From Brevibacillus sp. DP1.3A (lineage in GTDB: Bacteria > Bacillota > Bacilli > Brevibacillales > Brevibacillaceae), in the NCBI RefSeq assembly GCF_013284245.2, contig NZ_CP085876.1:2039501-2103500 (forward strand): DNA of 64,000 bases. The letters run 5' to 3'. The position numbers and the translations under genes are program-made. The notes under the pieces were generated by a model. It had not been told where the DNA came from and did no database searches. It worked only from the letters and a program-made list of their open reading frames with translations. This document shows positions 61,520 through 64,000 of the stretch, piece after piece. Within the stretch, counting starts at the first letter, position 1. Each line of letters begins with the position of its first letter.

Positions 61520-62155
61520 ATGATGGGTCAGGAGAAAAAGGCCAAAATTTTAGTGGATCGCAACGGGCAAGGTGACTTCAAGGAGAGTATTTCCGTTCTC
61601 TTTAACCCTTCGGAATACAAGGTAGATGCCTCCAATAACTACTCTTGGCAAAAGATATTGGGGCAATCGGTACCAGTCGGGATGTTCACGAGTGGTGATA
61701 TCGAGACATTATCGGTCGACTTGTTTTTTGATACATACGAGGCTGGAGTGGATGTGCGTGCATTCACGAATCAGGTGCTGGGACTGATGGCCGTAGAAAA
61801 GAAAATCAGTACGCCGCCCCTATGCAAATTCGTCTGGGACAGCTTTCAATTCACAGGTGTTGTCGAGAAGGTTTCGCAGCGGTTTACGATGTTTCTCGAC
61901 CAAGGGACACCGGTACGAGCCACGTTAGGTGTCACATTTAAAGGCACGAGCGTGAAAAAGTCCGCGGACGATATCGGGGCTGCAAGAGAAAAGGTCGCAC
62001 AACAAACGGTCAACCAAGGAGACCAGCTTTACTTGATGGCGTATCGCTCGTACAGTGATGCGTCGAAATGGCGAAACATTGCGAACGCCAATCAGATCGA
62101 CAATCCCAGACTTCTAAAACCGGCTAGCACCCTACATGTGCCACTTGTGAGGTGA
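61520..62155 (+). CDS. LysM-containing tube/baseplate adaptor (Afp7/gp53-like)
   Basis: A 211-residue protein of the CIS tube adaptor family: ESISVLFNPSEYKVDASNNYSW and ETLSVDLFFDTYEAGVDVR, typical of Afp7. A C-terminal LysM-like motif follows (GDQLYLMAYRSYSDASKWRNIANANQIDNPRLLKPASTLHVP). It would link the tube to the spike complex. It starts at 61520 or the next ATG, behind AGAGAGG. It is followed after 7 bases by the spike gene. Confidence 0.9.
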   Translation: MMGQEKKAKILVDRNGQGDFKESISVLFNPSEYKVDASNNYSWQKILGQSVPVGMFTSGDIETLSVDLFFDTYEAGVDVRAFTNQVLGLMAVEKKISTPPLCKFVWDSFQFTGVVEKVSQRFTMFLDQGTPVRATLGVTFKGTSVKKSADDIGAAREKVAQQTVNQGDQLYLMAYRSYSDASKWRNIANANQIDNPRLLKPASTLHVPLVR

Positions 62156-62162
62156 CGAAGGA

Positions 62163-63278
62163 ATGAGCGAATTAAAATTGACGACAGACCGCCATTCCTT
62201 CGATGACCTGCGCCAAACGTACAACAACTTTCATTCCCCAGCCTTGGAAATACTCGTTGGAGGGAAAAAGCTGATCAGCCAGGTAGGTATCGCCATTACC
62301 AAAGCGACGATCAACTCCAGCTTGGAAGGCAAAGCAGATACGTTCTCGTTTTCGGTAACGAATGCTTTTGATACGGCAGCGTGGGAATTTCGCTGGGTAG
62401 ATGACTATTTGGTTCCTGGCAACGAAATCGAGATCCAGATGGGCTACGGAACCGAGCTGTCCAGTCTCTTTTACGGGCATATTACAGCCGTTTCGTTTGC
62501 ATGCGAGGAGACGCCTACCATTACGGTAAAAGGGATGGACAAATCGTTCCTGCTTATGGTCGATAACAAGTCTACCTCTTGGAATAAAAAGAAATACAGC
62601 GATGTCGTGAAAGAGCTGGGACAAAAATACGGCTTGTCGACGCATGTGGATGATACGGTTCATACAATCGAGCCCATTACAAAGACGGTCTCCGAGACTG
62701 ACTTTCAATTTTTAAATCGTCTCGCAAAAATTTGCAACTACGATTTTTTTATCGTCGGGAAGAACTTGTATTTCCGTAAGCCACTGAGCAACATGACGCC
62801 GGTCCTTACCTTGATCTGGGGAGTTTCCTTGCGCAGCTTTTCCGTTGATGTCAACATTGCTTCCCAAGCATCCTCCTATACGGTGCGATGGGTAGACAAG
62901 GACAAATCAACGGTGCTCCAGGAAGCAAAAGCAACGAGCACAGATATCGGGAAGCTCGGGACCAATTCGAAGACAAGCGCTGATCTGCTGAAAGCAATCG
63001 GTGATTATTTTGATAAATACGAGTCTACGAAAAAGCTGGACTCACCTGAGGAGATAAAAGCGGTTGCGAAAGCACGCTTGAATCAACTCGCCATGAACCT
63101 TCTTGACGGCAACTGTGAGGCAGTCGGTCTGCCAGAAATTCGTGCTGGCCGCTATATCATGCTAGAGGGCATGGGGAAAAAGCTGAGTCAGCCTTATTAC
63201 ATCACATCTGTCACACACACCATCGATGTGGCATCTGGCTATGTCACGACGTTTCATGTGAAGGGAAATACGATATGA
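62163..63278 (+). CDS. Spike base protein (gpD/gp27-like half of VgrG/Afp8)
   Basis: A 371-residue protein of the phage late-control gpD family: PALEILVGGKKLI, SFSVTNAFDTAAWEFRWVDDYLVPGNEIEIQMGYG, SSLFYGHITAVSF, TDFQFLNRLAKICNYDFFIVGKNLYFRKP. It forms the trimeric base on which the spike sits. In Afp, PVC and type VI systems this part is fused to the gp5-like OB/spike region. Here that region is a separate gene that overlaps by 4 bases, which keeps their ratio coupled. Confidence 0.93.
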   Translation: MSELKLTTDRHSFDDLRQTYNNFHSPALEILVGGKKLISQVGIAITKATINSSLEGKADTFSFSVTNAFDTAAWEFRWVDDYLVPGNEIEIQMGYGTELSSLFYGHITAVSFACEETPTITVKGMDKSFLLMVDNKSTSWNKKKYSDVVKELGQKYGLSTHVDDTVHTIEPITKTVSETDFQFLNRLAKICNYDFFIVGKNLYFRKPLSNMTPVLTLIWGVSLRSFSVDVNIASQASSYTVRWVDKDKSTVLQEAKATSTDIGKLGTNSKTSADLLKAIGDYFDKYESTKKLDSPEEIKAVAKARLNQLAMNLLDGNCEAVGLPEIRAGRYIMLEGMGKKLSQPYYITSVTHTIDVASGYVTTFHVKGNTI

Positions 63279-64000
63279 GCTTTGATCATTGGTTCTACCA
63301 GGATGAAATTACAGAAGAAGAACGGGCAAGAATCCACGGTGTCATTGTCGGCATTGTAACCAACAATGAAGACCCTGAAAAGCTCTCGCGTGTGAAGCTG
63401 AAGCTGCCTCTGGTTGATAATGAGCGGGAGACGGACTGGGTGCGAATTGCCACGCTTTTTGCGGGAAAAGATCGCGGCAGCCTGTTTATTCCGGAGGTAG
63501 GCGACGAGGTGCTGGTCGCGTTTCACTGGGGAGATGTACGCGAGCCATTTGTAATCGGGATGCTCTGGAATCAGGAAAACAAAGGCCCGGAAATGGCGGA
63601 GAAAAACAACATCCGAAAAATCACGACCCGTGCAGGCCACGAAGTGATTTTTGGTGATGATCCGAATGACGGGAAGATCACGATTGCCACGAAAAAAGGA
63701 CAACAGGTGGAGCTGTCGGACAAGGATGAGAGTATTGTATTCAAGGAGAGCAGTGGAAACCACCAAATCGCCATCAAAGGTGGTAGCGCCAACGAAGTTA
63801 CGGTGAAGAGCGGCTCAAGTACGATTACGTTGAATGCAAAAGGGCAAGTGACCATTCAGTCAGACACATCGCTGACAATTAAGTCCACCCAGCTAAATCT
63901 GGAGGCGCAGGGAGCCATGTCGATTAAAGCAGGAGCGTCCCTGAACATCAAATCTGACGGAATTGTTGCCGTCAACGGTTCGGTGATCAAATTGAATTAA
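63275..64000 (+). CDS. Central spike protein (gpV/gp5-like half of VgrG/Afp8)
   Basis: A 241-residue protein. An N-terminal OB-fold (HGVIVGIVTNNEDPEKLSRVKLKLP, DRGSLFIPEVGDEVLVAFHWGDVREPFVIGMLWN) is followed by a repetitive beta region (KITIATKKGQQVELSDKDES, STITLNAKGQVTIQSDTSLTIKS, SIKAGASLNIKSDGIVAVNGSVIKLN), the trimeric beta-helix needle. No lysozyme domain is inserted. The stop codon is the last three bases of the window, so the gene is complete. The PAAR-like tip from 46927 would sit on this needle. Confidence 0.93.
   Translation: MSFDHWFYQDEITEEERARIHGVIVGIVTNNEDPEKLSRVKLKLPLVDNERETDWVRIATLFAGKDRGSLFIPEVGDEVLVAFHWGDVREPFVIGMLWNQENKGPEMAEKNNIRKITTRAGHEVIFGDDPNDGKITIATKKGQQVELSDKDESIVFKESSGNHQIAIKGGSANEVTVKSGSSTITLNAKGQVTIQSDTSLTIKSTQLNLEAQGAMSIKAGASLNIKSDGIVAVNGSVIKLN

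Noticed and set aside
43805..64000. Interpretation as a contractile-tailed prophage
   Set aside because: DUF4157, DUF4280, DUF4255 and the Afp15-like ATPase are eCIS markers, and no capsid, packaging, replication, lysis or integrase gene is seen inside the window.
1..64000. CRISPR arrays, tRNA, rRNA, riboswitches (T-box, SAM, and similar) and intact insertion sequences
   Set aside because: No regularly spaced repeats, tRNA cloverleaf with a CCA-end context, rRNA sequence, recognisable riboswitch core or transposase gene was seen by reading; a covariance-model scan would be needed to exclude small RNAs.

Overview
The window looks like a chromosome segment of an endospore-forming member of the Bacillales, most likely Brevibacillus or a close relative. 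That is an inference from family resemblance: a soluble SftA-type DNA translocase, AGGAGG-like ribosome sites, a Gram-positive signal peptidase, an eps-type polysaccharide operon and sporulation-like promoter elements. No rRNA, tRNA, CRISPR array or intact insertion sequence was seen.

Layout. 1-2.2 kb: end of an assimilatory sulfate operon (cysH-sat-cysC). 2.2-8.7 kb: housekeeping and orphan genes (a lipoprotein, sftA, a small acidic protein, a beta-helix protein). 8.9-26.9 kb: one long tightly packed + strand operon of 17 genes for an exported polysaccharide. It holds UDP-sugar enzymes, an LCP ligase, a Wzz/tyrosine-kinase pair, flippase, polymerase, one GT4 glycosyltransferase, a deacetylase and a phosphoglycosyl transferase. 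It also holds two unusual modules: a cytidylyltransferase with a CDP-alcohol transferase-like protein, and a GNAT/FemAB-like protein, a PLP aminotransferase, a PLP decarboxylase and an ATP-grasp enzyme. 27.0-29.5 kb: an RlmA-type rRNA methyltransferase behind a leader that looks like a ribosome-mediated attenuator, then a sigma factor and a VOC protein. 29.5-33.2 kb: an accessory patch with two copies of an inverted-repeat element, an orphan BlaI repressor with its double operator, a decayed blaR1, a TMEM175-like channel, an LRR-like gene and structured non-coding DNA. 33.2-37.7 kb: a sigma-54-controlled diaminopropionate/peptidase operon with its activator. 37.7-43.8 kb: signal peptidase, an AraC-type regulator with a degenerate receiver, hutU-hutI and a flavoprotein.

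43.8-64.0 kb: the most notable region, a phage-tail-like extracellular contractile injection system (eCIS). A leftward operon encodes a DUF4280 PAAR-like tip, a membrane MORN-repeat protein and a DUF4157 protein with a nuclease-like C-terminus, which is the likely cargo. The rightward genes encode a membrane receptor with a dead cyclase domain, an Afp15-like AAA+ ATPase, a DUF4255 cap protein that appears to use a non-canonical AUC start, an accessory protein, one sheath, two tubes, two small baseplate/assembly proteins, a 1328-residue protein of unknown function, a LysM/tube adaptor and a spike split into gpD-like and gpV-like halves. The cluster probably continues past the right edge, because gp25-like wedge, gpJ/gpI-like baseplate and fibre genes are not in view.

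CDS starts were chosen by ribosome binding site and family N-termini, so several are shorter than the longest open frame.
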